A DNA stretch of 52,957 bases from Gnetum montanum (taxonomy: Eukaryota > Streptophyta > Gnetopsida > Gnetales > Gnetaceae): the NCBI GenBank assembly GCA_015680685.1, contig MNCI01013909.1:73038-125994 (forward strand), written 5' to 3'. Both the position numbers and the translations under genes were made by a program. Below, in pieces: positions 22,079-35,023 of the stretch (its first letter is position 1; each line of letters begins with the position of its first letter). Under the pieces are notes generated by a model, which saw only the letters and a program-made list of their open reading frames with translations, did not search any database and was not told where the DNA came from.

Positions 22079-23679
22079 GTTGCTTGAAAAGATCATCATC
22101 CAAGGATTCAATGCTTATCTTCTCATGTTTGGGTTGTTAAAGGGTAGTGGATAAGTGAAAGCTAAACCTCTTTTATGTAGTCTAAATCTCATCCCATAAC
22201 AATGAGGTGTTAACTTAGTGGTAAGACATTTCATTTGGAAGCTCCAAGTCATGGGTTCAATTCATTAAGCAATGCTGAGTTATATAAAGTTCTAACTAGA
22301 CTATATATCTTGAGGTGTACCTATGTTAGGAAAATCAATCACCATTATTTGCATTCTTGGAGATGAAAGGGATAGACTATGATTAGGACATCACCTTGTC
22401 TTCTTCATGTATTTCATCTTCCATGTGTCTTAGGAGTTGTAGGCATTGTATGTTTGTAGTCTGAGGTTGTTTTAGAGTCATTTGAGTGATTTTTTGGAAG
22501 TCAGGTAGGCAACTATGGGCACTTGGATGTCATAGTCATCTATAGTTTGTGGCCCTAGCTAAAATGCATGATATTTTATACTCTTCAGCCAGTTACGAAT
22601 CAGTACGAGTCATAGCAGAGTCGCAATCTAAGGTTGCAGGTTGCAACAGGCCATAGTTAATAGAGGAATAAAGGCAAAAATATGAAGATTTTACAAGTGT
22701 GATAGGGTATGAGTTACAGTCAAGTTGTAGGATCATTACTACGAGTTACATGCACTCATATTCTATGCAAAAGTAATTTTTCAAAAACATCTTAAATTTT
22801 AAATGAAAAACCAACAGTTGGGTTGGAGAAGGCTAAGGGTCACTCCAATGACTATAAAAGGATGTCAAATGTCCAAAGTAAAGGAAAGAGAGTCTAAGGG
22901 GGGAACACGAGTATCTAAGAGAGAGAGTTTGTGTGTGGCCAAAGGGAATGTGAAGAGTCTCTTATGAGTATTATCATGTCTTGAGCTTGTATGCTCCAAC
23001 TTTGAGCAAATTTGACAGATTGAGAGGGGACATGTATGATCTCTAAGATCCTTGGGCGAGTTGAGTTAAGCTTTATTTCTCATTATTGTATTTATCTATT
23101 TGAGATTTAATTAATAAAGGAAAAACTTTTTAGTTTATTTGTATTTTTATTTTCTAAACTAATTTGGCTTAGAAAAGTGTGGAATTGGATCCTTTTAAGG
23201 TCTGTTGAGGCAAATCTACACCAAATTACTTCATTTCAATTAGCTCTGCTTAGGCTCAAACCTAGGTCTTAGGACTTGAAAAATAAGTCATTTACCATTA
23301 ATATTTTATTTTATTTTAATGCTTTCCATAGAGGCATAAATATGGTTAATATTGTATTTTATTTTAAGGTAAACTATAGTTGGACAAAGTAAAAAGAGAT
23401 GTTATTGATCATCGTTTGTACACTCTTTTTCTCAATACAAGATGATGAGAACTTATCCTTAGTCAATCAATTTGAATTCTAGAAAGAATAGGAGTAGTTG
23501 TGAAAATATTTTGAGGACTAAATAACAAAACCCCTTTAATCATATGTAAGTAAACTAAATCTCCTCTAACATTATGCAAGTCAATCCAATGTTTATTCAA
23601 GATTGATGAAGCATGGGTTGCGTGCGTATAGATACCTTGAGGCATTTATTTGTGAAAATGTCAATTTTTTGTCCACCAA
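22079..23679. other. Intergenic between elements B and C
   Basis: No coding region found. It holds one SINE (22199-22318). The rest is AT-rich sequence without recognisable motifs. Confidence 0.6.
22199..22318 (+). repeat. tRNA-derived SINE copy, family 1
   Basis: AATGAGGTGTTAACTTAGTGG gives the A box and ATGGGTTCAATTC the B box, followed by the shared AGCAATGCTGAGTTATA. It closely matches the copy at 12065-12149. Confidence 0.72.
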
Positions 23680-24530
23680 TGATATTGTAGTTACAATATC
23701 ATATTTACGATGTCGTAGATGTGATATTGTATCAATGATATCATGGGATGCGTGTCTGCCTATAAATATAGCACTTGGATGCACAATTCGAAGAACTTTC
23801 ATTCCACCCTTAGGTAGATTCTTGCAGTTTCATTTCATAGTTTTAGCAATAGAGTGAATGCTCGTAGTGTGGTGTTGAGTAGTTGTACAGAATCTTTGTT
23901 CAAGTAAAGTGTACTTGGGCACAACTCATATCTGGAAATAAAGATTGAGATTACTTTTCATCATTGCAGCATCCACTTCGTTTTATTGTTTTACTTAGCA
24001 TAGTTTTTTACTATTTTCTTAGTTTAATCATTTACATTTCCAAGTACTTTACTTTCTTGTTCATTAGTAAAGTGGAATGAGTACAATTGGTTTCAAACAT
24101 TTAAGTGTAATCATTTGGTAATCCCAATAGTGTTGTTGCTTGGTTCGCCCAGTAGCATAATGTTTAGTAACCTAGTAATGGTTACATGAGCCCAAGATGT
24201 GTATGGTAAGCCAAGATAGGACACTCATCACTCTAGGATAGAGTAGATTTACATTACGGTCATCACTTAGACTTAGGATTAAATTTCATTCCCAATTATG
24301 TTTATCACTAAGAGTATTAAAGGCCAAACAACATCAATTATCATATGCCTCACTTTGGATTAAACCATACATGATAAAGCTACCACTAGTCCAAGTGGGA
24401 AGACAACATCCTACGATCAATGCTTAACAATCTAAATGCCACAACTAGTCCCATCCACAGAATTTGACCGGATCATGCATGAATGCTTATGATTCGTATG
24501 GTTGAGCATAGGGGTACTTGCATCTCATCA
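23680..24530 (+). repeat. 5' LTR of element C
   Basis: Starts TGATATTGTAGTTACAATATC and ends CATCTCATCA. A TATA-like TATAAATATA is at 23761-23770. The terminal part shares GTATGGTTGAGCATAGGGGTA with the other LTRs. The start carries the same palindromic GATATTG/CAATATC motifs. Confidence 0.85.
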
Positions 24531-24550
24531 TTGGCATTGTTGCCGAGGAT
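24531..24550 (+). other. Primer binding site of element C
   Basis: TTGGCATTGTTGCCGAGGAT, a mutated form of the tRNA-Asp site of element B. Confidence 0.8.
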
Positions 24551-24663
24551 GGTGCTAGCTGTCTAGATTAGTTATATTATACATGATCACTGTAAAAGTA
24601 TTAACAATCTATCTTGTAGAAAATATTAATATTTTAAGTCACACACATTATCAAACAAAACCA

Positions 24664-25641
24664 TGTCTTCTTCACATAGGACCAAAACTGCATCACATGA
24701 TGAAAACACTGATAGGGGAAATAGCAAGATCTATACTGAAGAGAATTGAAATGAACAACATCAAGCAAGGGTTTCCTATGCTCATTTAGACCCTTACTAC
24801 ACTCAAATACTGTGTTCAACTAATGTAGAAAATCTTAGAGGAGATGGAGTAAGTCCTAGAACAAGGGGGACTCAAGGCCTAGGACCTCCTCCAAACTTAA
24901 AAGAGATAAATCAATGGACCATAGGGGGAAATATAGGATCCATGGTGATTCTCCCAGTTGATCATCTTCCTCTTCCTCTTCCACAGCTAGTTTTGATGAG
25001 GATGAATGTAGGTATAGAAATAGGGATCAAGATGAAGATAGAAGTAGAAATAGATGAGATCATCAATGTGAGCATGAACAAAATCATCATAATCAGATAA
25101 ATAGAAATAGAAATCATCGCCATGACATGTTTGATGATGATGAACCCTTGTTGGCTACTAGGTGCATGATGCAGATAACAGAGGCAGTTAGAATACCCCA
25201 CAGACATCAAAGGGAAAGTCGCATCAAAAAACTTAATATGAATAAGATTCCTAAATTTGTGGGAGGCTATAACCTTGATCCACAACATCACTTATGAGCC
25301 TTCCATGATGCCTGTGCCTTGTAGAACATTGAAGTGAGTGGTAAAAGCTTAAGTTCTTTCCTAGGACACTAGTTGACGAAGCTAAAAGTTGGTATAGATT
25401 GTTGGAGCCAAATTCAATCCAAATGCTTGATCTCTTCAACAAGAAATACCAAACCTATGACAAAGTGTCCAATTTAAGAAAACAAATCCAAGGATGGAAT
25501 CAAAAAAATCATGAAGCCTTGGATATGGCCTTGGACAAATACTATTCTCTACTACGTAAATGTCTAGGCCATGGGTTTTCTCAAAAAGAGCAACTTTGCC
25601 ACATCATAGATGGACTTCGTATGTCACCACCAACAACATAA
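24664..25641 (+). pseudogene. Gag remnant of element C
   Basis: Starts MSSSHRTKT like element B. Many stops follow. The frame 25399-25641 keeps LDLFNKKYQTYDKVSNLR and HGFSQKEQLCHIIDGLR, matching B 17260-17460. An Asp/Arg/His-rich stretch upstream corresponds to the same region in B. Confidence 0.8.
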
Positions 25642-26400
25642 GAATGATCAGCACCACAACATCAATGGAAGAATGCCACTTGTGCTGGAAACATACATGT
25701 AAATGATAATGCTAGTTAATCTCAACCACAGTTTCAAAAATGTCCTTTCTTTAGGATAGTTTCCACGCATGGGCACAAAACACGTAGACCTATTGGCTCA
25801 TTAAAAGTAGCACAAGGCCAACCTAGTGCAACACCCTTTCTTACTAAAACAATGTCTTGCAGTTTGACGTAACAGCCAATACCCATTACCACTCTAGTGC
25901 AAAACATAACAAATAAACCTATCATTGTGGAGAGATAGGAAATTTCATGCATTACTACTAAACAAGAAGGGTGCAGTTGTGGACCGATCTTCCAAAATGT
26001 CAAAAAAATCATTACACTAATCCACAACAAATGTGAAAAACAAGTGTGTGCACAAGAGAGAGTATGGATCACTAAACCAAAAGACACCTAGTGGCCAACA
26101 ACTGAGAACTTTCAATGGTCCAAAACATGCATGGAAACATCTGCACTACTTATTAACTCCCATTTTAAGAAAATGACCCCAACTAAGAACTTCCAAATGG
26201 AAATACTAAACCATAATCATATACCAAAAGAGAAAGAAAACAAGGATTTAGACAATTAAAACTCAACTACCATCAAGATTACATGGGGTGATAATCAAAA
26301 AGTTAACTCAATAAAGATGGTAAGTGAACCACCTAAAGTGTATGATCCAAGGGATCTAGGGAGCATTTTCTAAACACTCACCCATAAGTTCAATCATTTG
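25642..26400 (+). other. Unassigned internal part of element C
   Basis: No frame or motif could be aligned with confidence to gag or protease of A or B. A short Cys-containing stretch near 25740-26100 might be an eroded knuckle region. Probably retroelement-derived. Confidence 0.4.
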
Positions 26401-26640
26401 ATTTGGAATTAATAAGTGATTTTTCCATTTTTTGTTTTACAATTCTTTTCATTTTTCACATTCTTTGACATTTTTCCATTCTTCAATTTTTCATATTCTT
26501 TTACATTTTTTAATCCTTTCACATTTTTCAATTCTTTAAACATTTTTCATTATTTACACTTTTTCCTAGTTTTTACTATCTTTTCCTTTTCTTTCATACT
26601 TTGTTTTCAAATCTTTTGTACATAATTTTCACTACTAATA
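26401..26640 (+). repeat. T-rich degenerate repeat spacer of element C
   Basis: About a dozen imperfect units of the type TTTTACATTTTTCAATTC. The same kind of spacer occupies 19370-19480 in B and 1830-1730 in A. Confidence 0.7.
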
Positions 26641-26814
26641 AGGCATCTCACAAATAAAGGCAAGATGCAACCCAATACTGTGAAGATTTCACTATGTTAT
26701 CAAATCATAAGGAACTGATTGTTTATACAGTGAGCCACATCATCCATCCATCCATTCTATTAATAAGTGGTAAGGTGGTTCTTACCATGGCCATAATAAT
26801 ACTCTTTTCTATCA
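26641..26814. other. Junction between element C and the inverted repeat
   Basis: Unique-looking sequence with a short CATC run (26735-26755). Nothing recognisable. It marks the left breakpoint of the inverted duplication. Confidence 0.5.
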
Positions 26815-29800
26815 TACAACGAAAATACTTACTGAAATTTCTGGGCTCTTCCTAATCATGTAAACAAAGTATTCTTGTTGCCCTCAAACAAAACGCCTGC
26901 GTTTATTTCTGGTTAAGCATCTATATCTTTTAACCAAGTTTTGTATTTGGGCCCCGTTAGCTTCTTTAATGTCTCACCTTGCTTGCACACGCTCATTGTC
27001 AAACCAGCTGTTCTGATTAGTATGTTTGCAATTGTTAGTAACCTGTTTAGCTTCCTAAAGCAAACTCGTGCTCCAACTTCTTATGTAACCTTCAGAGGTC
27101 CATTGCACCAAATTTTGTGTAACTTTCCTTCTTTTTCTTCACATCAGGATTCAAGTTGAGGTGCAAAACAAATTCTAAATGGTGATGATCTGATTCCATG
27201 AACTCCTTTCCTGCTCTAAACTCCTTGATTAACTTAATATTTTCAATAGGGATCACAGCAAATCAATACAGGAGTTACCTTGAGGTCCTGTAAATGTAAA
27301 AGCTTAAGACATGTTTGTTCCTTTACTTTCGTGGACTGGGTCTATTCCAAGGTAGTCTGTCTTTACTGGTTGTTCATTGTTTAGTTAGCAAGGAAGTAGC
27401 CAATAATTCCTCTCATATAGGTAGAGGAGCTAGAAAGAGCTGTTGATTTCCAAACGTGTGTTAATGCAGATTCAATGAGTTAAGTATGACAATTAATGAT
27501 ATAAAAAAAATTGGTGAACGTTTATTTGGAAGGGTCAGAAAGTAATATATCATGATCTGTTCTGTTAAAGCAAATAGGGCCCGCATTAGAAATTTCGTAC
27601 GCATTATGTAAAAAATTATGGTAACCGCATTTCATAAATCAGCGTTTCATTTTTTGGTTTGCCTAAAGATGTCTTATGCTTAATATTCATGTTGTGTTCC
27701 TAACAAATTTGAAATTTATGTGATGCATCAGCTGTGTAGGATTTATGGTGTGACTGGTTGCCGGGGACCTCTCAATGACAGCTATGTATTGTCTTCTGCA
27801 AAATGCCAGGTATGAAGTAAAATATAGTATATAAAAGTACAGTTGTGAAGATCCGGGACATGTTTCCTGAACATGATGTTAATAAATGCTTCATTTTAGC
27901 TTTATTTTTTCAATAACAAAATTTCTGTGAGTGATGGATTTCCTTTGAGCTTATGAACTGTTTTGCTTTTTGTATTTTTATTTTTTAAAATGCTGGGTTT
28001 ATGGTAGTATCCTCATGTTAAGATACAGCAAACACATGTTTATGAACTTCTTTTCTGGTGTTAGGCACTTTCAGAATTACTGCCTTTATTAAAAGATGAG
28101 GGTCATCGTGCTCTGATTTTTAGTCAGTGGACAAACATGCTTGACATCCTTGAGTGGGCATTAGATGTTATTGGCGTCACCTACAGACGGCTAGATGGAA
28201 GGTGCAGTTGTAGTTTTAAACCCAATGGTGCTACATAGAAAATTATTTTTGTCTTGGCCAGTCGGTAGTTTTGTTGCTAACACTGCATCTGGTCATGGCA
28301 TTTGCAGTACTCCAGTTGCAGACCGCCAAACTATTGTGGATACTTTCAATAATGATAATACAATTTTTGCTTGTCTTCTGTCAACAAGGGCTGGAGGTCA
28401 AGGATTGAATCTTACTGGGGCAGACACAGTAATTATTCATGATATGGATTTTAATCCCCAGACGGATAGACAAGCAGAAGATCGCTGTCATAGAATTGGG
28501 CAGACAAAGCCTGTTACCATATACCGGTATGTCTTTATGATATCGTATTTAAAATGAATATATATATTTACAAGCTTAAATATACGTTTGACTGGTTTTT
28601 ACAGTTTGGTATTCATACTTTACTCCCATACACTGATAAGTTGCGTGTGCAGACTTGTGACCAAGGATACTGTCGATGAAAATATTTACGAAATCGCAAA
28701 GAGGAAGTTAGTTTTAGATGCAGCTGTTCTTGAATCAGGAGTTGAAGTTATAAATGATAATGATAATGGTGATGCAAGAACAATGAATGAGATATTGACT
28801 GCTATCCTTGCTTCTAATCCAAACCAGTTGGTTTAATTGGTATTAAGCAAAAGGTATTCATTCTTATGCTTGAATTTTTTTCACTATCTTCCATCAGCTC
28901 AAGGAGAGCCAACGACACCTTCGTTGCAATGCTTGGAACTAGCCTGTTGAGTTAAGCATACGGAACTGATTATGTATCTTTCAACCATTTCAAAATTCTA
29001 CGTGGGGCAACATCGTAGTAGTTTTGTTGTCACTAATGAAAGTAGCTGGGGCCTGGATCCAATGTTCTGTCCTTAAAATTTGCTTTGAAGGTGATGGAAT
29101 CTTCTGGCACATAATGTTTAATGATTAATCTAGCCAGTTCGATCTGTGATCCGAGTTTTCTTGCATTTGGACTAATATCTACAGATGTTTATAAACCATT
29201 TCACAATTAGTTTAGATATATTCACTTTTTTTTTTTTTTGGAATTTTATGCATATGCATGTTAGTTATTTTTGTTTATAAACTTCTACTTGACTGCACTT
29301 TGTTATGTTAAATGAAGAACAATAAGAATAATTATATGTTTATAGTTGGTAGACAACTAAAGATTATCATTAAATCATGCCCTCACAAAAGCAAGGATGA
29401 TGATAATGAATCTCTAATTTACAATGAAAATGTAAACTATAGTTGGCCTTTGAACACTATTAATGACAACTTTTTTTACCATGAAAACAGTTCACTGAAA
29501 GTAAGTTGTGCGACTCCTTTATTTCCTTGCAATATTAAACCTATATGCTTGATATCAATGTGCAGAGAACAGATTTTTGGGTGTAGTTAAGTTTTTGATA
29601 CTAGGCCTAAAACACCAATTTTATACGGTTGCATACTAAGGGATTTAGATGGTTTTGAACTTTAAAAATTTACTTAGGAATGTGTTTGTAGAGTTTTTAT
29701 TAAAACAAATTCTTATAGAATTTAAGAGATTTAGTAAATAATGTATAGTATAAAAAGTGTGGTCTTTATATAAGAAAATTTGTAGATTTTGTAAGAAGAA

Positions 29801-30547
29801 AGTTTAAATGGTTATTAGAAACGTAAAAGTGAATCACACCTTATGTTTAGAAGTTTGACTGGTATATTTTCAAATACTTTTAAATTATTTAATATACACA
29901 GTAAATGAGGTGCATCATTTGAGATGTTTCATAGTATGAAAAGCATCTTCATTGTCCACAAATAGACTTGAGAACCTAGGAATTTGTAAATTTGTAAAAG
30001 TGTAATGAATGTAGACAATGATAAGCTAAAGGCAACATACTACTAAGAAAGAAGTTTGGGTAGCAACAAGAAGTATAGATAATAATATTACATTTGGTTG
30101 CTAAAGGTTTCAAATGTTTTTGATTATCCTGGAGAGAACTTACTAAATAAAAGAAGAGAATTGCATGGTATAAGAAGTGTCTCTTTATTCAAGATGAGAT
30201 AGTTTGGAAACTAGGAGTTTTAGATTCATTAGTGCATGTAATAGCGTTTATGTAATAATCCTTTTATTCTAGTTGCAATAAGTAATCTTTTAATTTAAGC
30301 TGGTTTTTTTTTAAACCAAGAAAATGGTAACTTTTGTCAAACAAGCCATTGCATAGATATGCAAGTACATAAGAGTAGAAATATAGGCTGTTAGATGCCC
30401 ATCAAAGGTCATATGCCTATGTTCATGATACTAGTATCAAAGTTTTTATTTCATTTAAGTTTTACAAAACTATCATTCATGCAAAGACTTGTTTTGGCCA
30501 AGAGGCCAACTACCAACCTTGTCCAAAAGAGTCTTCTTGGATCACAG
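26815..30547 (+). repeat. Inverted repeat, left arm (mirror copy of the CHR19 3' region)
   Basis: Starts TACAACGAAAATACTTACTG and matches, in reverse complement, the sequence ending at 35023. The match continues through four exons, their introns and the 3' flank to GTCTTCTTGGATCA at 30544. It is shorter than the right arm, which carries small extra duplications near 31785 and 32695. Scattered substitutions separate the arms. Confidence 0.95.
27732..28836 (+). pseudogene. Duplicated last four exons of the SNF2 ATPase gene (helicase C-terminal lobe)
   Basis: Exons 27732-27809, 28065-28201, 28308-28526 and 28653-28836 have the same lengths (78, 137, 219, 184) as the gene's last four. GT-AG sites, the frame and the TAA are intact. 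They encode residues 569-773 of the parent, including [15 protein letters not shown] and [11 protein letters not shown]. Three amino-acid differences were seen relative to the right arm: Asp657 to Asn, Met692 to Thr and Ser751 to Asn. The exons for the first ATPase lobe and any promoter are missing, so this is a truncated duplicate. It points towards the true gene, tail to tail. Intact frames may reflect a young age or gene conversion rather than function. Confidence 0.9.
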
Positions 30548-31221
30548 AGAATAAAGAGAACCAATAGTTTTTTAGAAGTATAAAATTTAAATTAGGTGTA
30601 TGAATATAAAATTTAGTGACTCCCTCCAAATAAATGATGATTGCTTTGTGGCATGGTATCATCAATCTATTAATTGTCAATATGAAAAGTTGTTGCATCT
30701 AAAGGTTGCTATATGGCATGCACTATGGTTAAATTGCAACAATGAAGAATTGAAGAAAAGAATTCTTACTTTAGAAACATTTGTTGCAAAGAGAACATTT
30801 AGAGGAGAAATTACAATAGAAGTGCAATATTTCACTAGTTTAGCTATATATTTATGATATCTATATCTATTATTTAACTAAGAAGGGCTTTCATATTTTT
30901 CATTTAGAATTGATTTTCACATTGAAAACAAAAACTAATTCAATGATAATTCCCATGAAAAAGTTCATCTATTCACCCAAATTTATGACAAAAGTTATTT
31001 ATTTCTAGGAACAAAATCTAGGTAACAAAGTAGTTGGCCTCTCAACAAAACTCTCTAAGCCAAAATAATAATTCCCATAAAGAAATTTATCTCTTAACCT
31101 AGCTTTATTAGTATACTTATTTTTGGGCCAAAATAAAGCTCCTCCTTAGCTATTTGGATAAAAGAAAAAAACCATGCCTAGGAGAGTACCCTATCATTGT
31201 TACAACAATAAAATTATTTTA
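30548..31221. other. Loop between the inverted repeat arms
   Basis: About 674 bp of single-copy sequence separates the arms. It has no recognised gene. Two similar segments lie near 30949-31050 and 31068-31150 (AATTCCCAT-AAA--TT-ATCT-TTA and a GGCC-containing end), perhaps a degenerate direct duplication. Confidence 0.7.
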
Positions 31222-34200
31222 CTATGATCCAAGAAGACTCTTTTGAACAAGGTTGGTAGTTGGCCTCTTGGCCAAACAAGTTTTTGCATGAATTATAGTT
31301 TTGTAAAACGTAAATGAAATAAAAACTTTGATACTAGTATCATAAACATAGGCATGTGACCTTTGATGGGCATCTAACAACCTATATTTCAACTCTTATG
31401 TACTTGTATATCTATGCAATGGTTTATTTGACAAAAGTTACCATTTTCTTGGTTTAAAAAAAAACAAGCTAAATTAAAAGATTACTTATTGCAACTAGAA
31501 TAAAAGGATTATTACATAAACCCTATTACATGCACTAATGAATCTAAAACCCCTAGTTTCCAAACTATCTCATCTTGAATAAAGAGACACTTCTTATACC
31601 ATGCAATTCTCTTCTTTTATTTAGTAAGTTCTCTCCACGATAATCAAAAACATTTGAAAACTTTAGCAACCAAATGTAATATTATTTTCTATACTTCTTA
31701 TTGCTACCCAAACTTCTTCCTTAGTAGTATGTTGCCTTTAGCTTATCATTGTCTGCATTCATTACACTTTTACAAATTCCTAGGTTTACACTTTTACAAA
31801 TTCCTAGGTTCTCAAGTCTATTTGTGGACAATGAAGATGCTTTTCATACTATGAAACATCTCAAATGATGCACCTCATTTACTGTGTATATTAAATAATT
31901 TAAAAGTATTTGAAAATATACCAATCAAACTTCTAAACATAAGTTGTGATTCACTTTTACGTTTCTAATAACCATTTAAACTTTCTTCTTACAAAATCTA
32001 CAAATTTTCTTATATAAAGACAACACTTTTTATACTATACATTATTTACTAAATCTCTTAAATTCTCTAAGAATTTGTTTTAATAAAAACTCTACAAACA
32101 CATTCTTAAGTAAATTTTTAAAGTTCAAAACCATCTAAATCCCTTAGTATGCAACCTTAAAAAATTGTTGTTTTAGGTCCAGTATCAAAAACTTAACTAC
32201 ATCCAAAAATTTGTTCCCTGCACATTGATATTAAGCATATAGGTTTAATATTGCAAGGAAATAAAGGAGTCACACAACTTACTTTCAGTGAACTATTTTC
32301 ATCATAAAAAGGGTTGTCATTAATAGGGTTCAAAGGCAAACTATAGTTTACATTTTCATTGTAAATTAGAGATTCAAGGGAGGTGAGGGCATGATTTAAT
32401 GATAATCTTTAGTTGTCACGTATAATTATTCTTATTGTTCTTCATTTAACGTAACAAAATGCAAGTCACGTAGAAGTTTATAAACAAAAATAACTAACAT
32501 GCATATGCATAAAATTCAAAAAAAAATGTTAATATATCTAAACTAATTGTGAAATGGTTTATAAACATCTGTAGATATTAGTCCAAATGCAAGAAAACTC
32601 GGATCACAGATCAAACTGGCTAGATTAATTATTAAACATGATGTGCCAGAAGATTCCATCACCTTCAAAGCAAATTTTAAGGACAGATTGGTATCTTCAA
32701 AGCAAATTTTAAGGACAGATTAGTAAAATTGGTTGTTGGTCTGCGATATTGGAACACATGCAAAAAAAAGGAACATTGGATCCAGGCCCCAGCTACTTTC
32801 ATTACTGACAACAAAAATACTACGATGTTTCCCCACGTAGAATTTTGAAATGGTTGAAAGATACATAATCAGTTCCGTATGCTTAACTCAACATGCTGGT
32901 TCCAAGCATTACAACGAAGGTGTCGTTGGCTCTCCTTGAGCTGATGGAAGATAGTGAAAAACATTCAAGCATAAGAATGAATACCTTTTGCTTAATACCA
33001 ATTAAACCAACTGGTTTGGATTAGACGCAAGGATAGCAGTCAATATCTCATTCATTGTTCTTGCATCACCACTATCATTATCATTAATAACTTCAACTCC
33101 TGATTCAAGAACAGCTGCATCTAAAACTAACTTCCTCTTTGCGATTTCGTAAATATTTTCATCGACAGTATCCTTGGTCACAAGTCTGCACACGCAACTT
33201 ATCAGTGTATGGGAGTAAAGTATGAATACCAAACTGTAAAAACAAGTCAAACGTATATTTAAGCTTGTAAATATATATATTCATTTTAAATATGAGATCA
33301 TAAAGAGATACCGGTATATGGTAACAGGCTTTGTCTGCCCAATTCTATGACAGCGATCTTCTGCTTGTCTATCCATCTGGGGATTAAAATCCATATCATG
33401 AATAATTACTGTGTCTGCCCCAGTAAGATTCAATCCTTGACCTCCAGCCCTTGTTGACAGAAGACAAGCAAAAATTGTATCATCATTATTGAAAGTATCC
33501 ACAATAGTTTGGCGGTCTGCAACTGGAGTACTGCAAATGCCATGACCAGATGAAGTGTTAGCAACAAAACTACCGACTGGCCAAGACAAAAATAATTTTC
33601 TATGAAGTACCATTGGGTTTAAAACTGCGACTGCACCTTCCATCTAGCCGTCTGTAGGTGACGCCAATAACATCTAATGCCCACTCAAGGATGTCAAGCA
33701 TGTTTGTCCACTGACTAAAAATCAGAGCACGATGACCCTCATCTTTTAATAAAGGCAGTAATTCTGAAAGTGCCTAACACCAGAAAAGAAGTTCATAAAC
33801 ATGTGTTTGCTGTATCTTAACATGAGGATACTACCATAAACCCAGCATTTTAAAAGTTAAAAATACAAAAAGCAAAACAGTTCATAAGCTCAAAGGAAAT
33901 CCATCACTCACAGAAATTTTGTTATTGAAAAAATAAAGCTAAAATGAAGCATTTATTAACATCATGTTCAGGAAACATGTCCCGGATCTTCACAACTGTA
34001 CTTTTATATACTATATTTTACTTCATACCTGGCATTTTGCAGAAGACAATACATAGCTGTCATTGAGAGGTCCCCGGCAACCAGTCACACCATAAATCCT
34101 ACACAGCTGATGCATCACATAAATTTCAAATTTGTTAGGAACACAACATGAATATTAAGCATAAGACATCTTTAGGCAAACCAAAAAATGAAACGCTGAT

Positions 34201-35023
34201 TTATGAAATGCGGTTACCATAATTTTTTACATAATGCGTACGAAATTTCTAATGCGGGCCCTATTTGCTTTAACAGAACAGATCATGATATATTACTTTC
34301 TGACCCTTCCAAATAAACGTTCACCAATTTTTTTTATATCATTAATTGTCATACTTAACTCATTGAATCTGCATTAACACACGTTTGGAAATCAACAGCT
34401 CTTTCTAGCTCCTCTACCTATATGAGAGGAATTATTGGCTACTTCCTTGCTAACTAAACAATGAACAACCAGTAAAGACAGACTACCTTGGAATAGACCC
34501 AGTCCACGAAAGTAAAGGAACAAACATGTCTTAAGCTTTTACATTTACAGGACCTCAAGGTAACTCCTGTATTGATTTGCTGTGATCCCTATTGAAAATA
34601 TTAAGTTAATCAAGGAGTTTAGAGCAGGAAAGGAGTTCATGGAATCAGATCATCACCATTTAGAATTTGTTTTGCACCTCAACTTGAATCCTGATGTGAA
34701 GAAAAAGAAGGAAAGTTACACAAAATTTGGTGCAATGGACCTCTGAAGGTTACATAAGAAGTTGGAGCACGAGTTTGCTTTAGGAAGCTAAACAGGTTAC
34801 TAACAATTGCAAACATACTAATCAGAACAGCTGGTTTGATAATGAGTGTGTGCAAGCAAGGTGAGACATTAAAGAAGCTAACGGGGCCCAAATACAAAAC
34901 TTGGTTAAAAGATATAGATGCTTGATCAGAAATAAACGCAGGCATTTTGTTTGAGAGCAACAAGAATACTTTGTTTACATGATCAGGAAGAGCCCAAAAA
35001 TTTCAGTAAGTATTTTCGTTGTA
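31222..35023 (-). repeat. Inverted repeat, right arm (3' part of the CHR19 gene)
   Basis: Reverse complement of 26815-30547. It contains the last four exons of the gene in their native context, part of the preceding intron and about 1.8 kb of 3' flank. It carries a 27-bp direct duplication (CTTCAAAGCAAATTTTAAGG units near 32665 and 32697) with an insertion, and a short tandem duplication near 31785, which the left arm lacks. Confidence 0.95.

Larger units (their letters stand above)
23680..26640 (+). mobile_element. Ty3/gypsy LTR retrotransposon C, 3'-truncated
   Basis: An LTR (23680-24530), a primer site (24531-24550), a decayed gag (24664-25641), unrecognised sequence and the family T-rich spacer (26401-26640) are collinear with A and B. 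RT, integrase and the 3' LTR are absent. Family homology stops about 170 bp before the left arm of the inverted repeat, so the 3' part was probably lost when or before that rearrangement formed. Confidence 0.85.

Noticed and set aside
26941-27159. Reading frame conserved in both arms (mirror at 34679-34963)
   Set aside because: It lies in the intron upstream of the duplicated exons. Conservation is explained by the overall high identity of the arms.
28195-28557. 120-aa reading frame starting [10 protein letters not shown], and its mirror at 33281-33643
   Set aside because: It begins inside a GT-AG intron. The real exon starts at 28308 (or 33530), and the spliced join matches the SNF2 family exactly.
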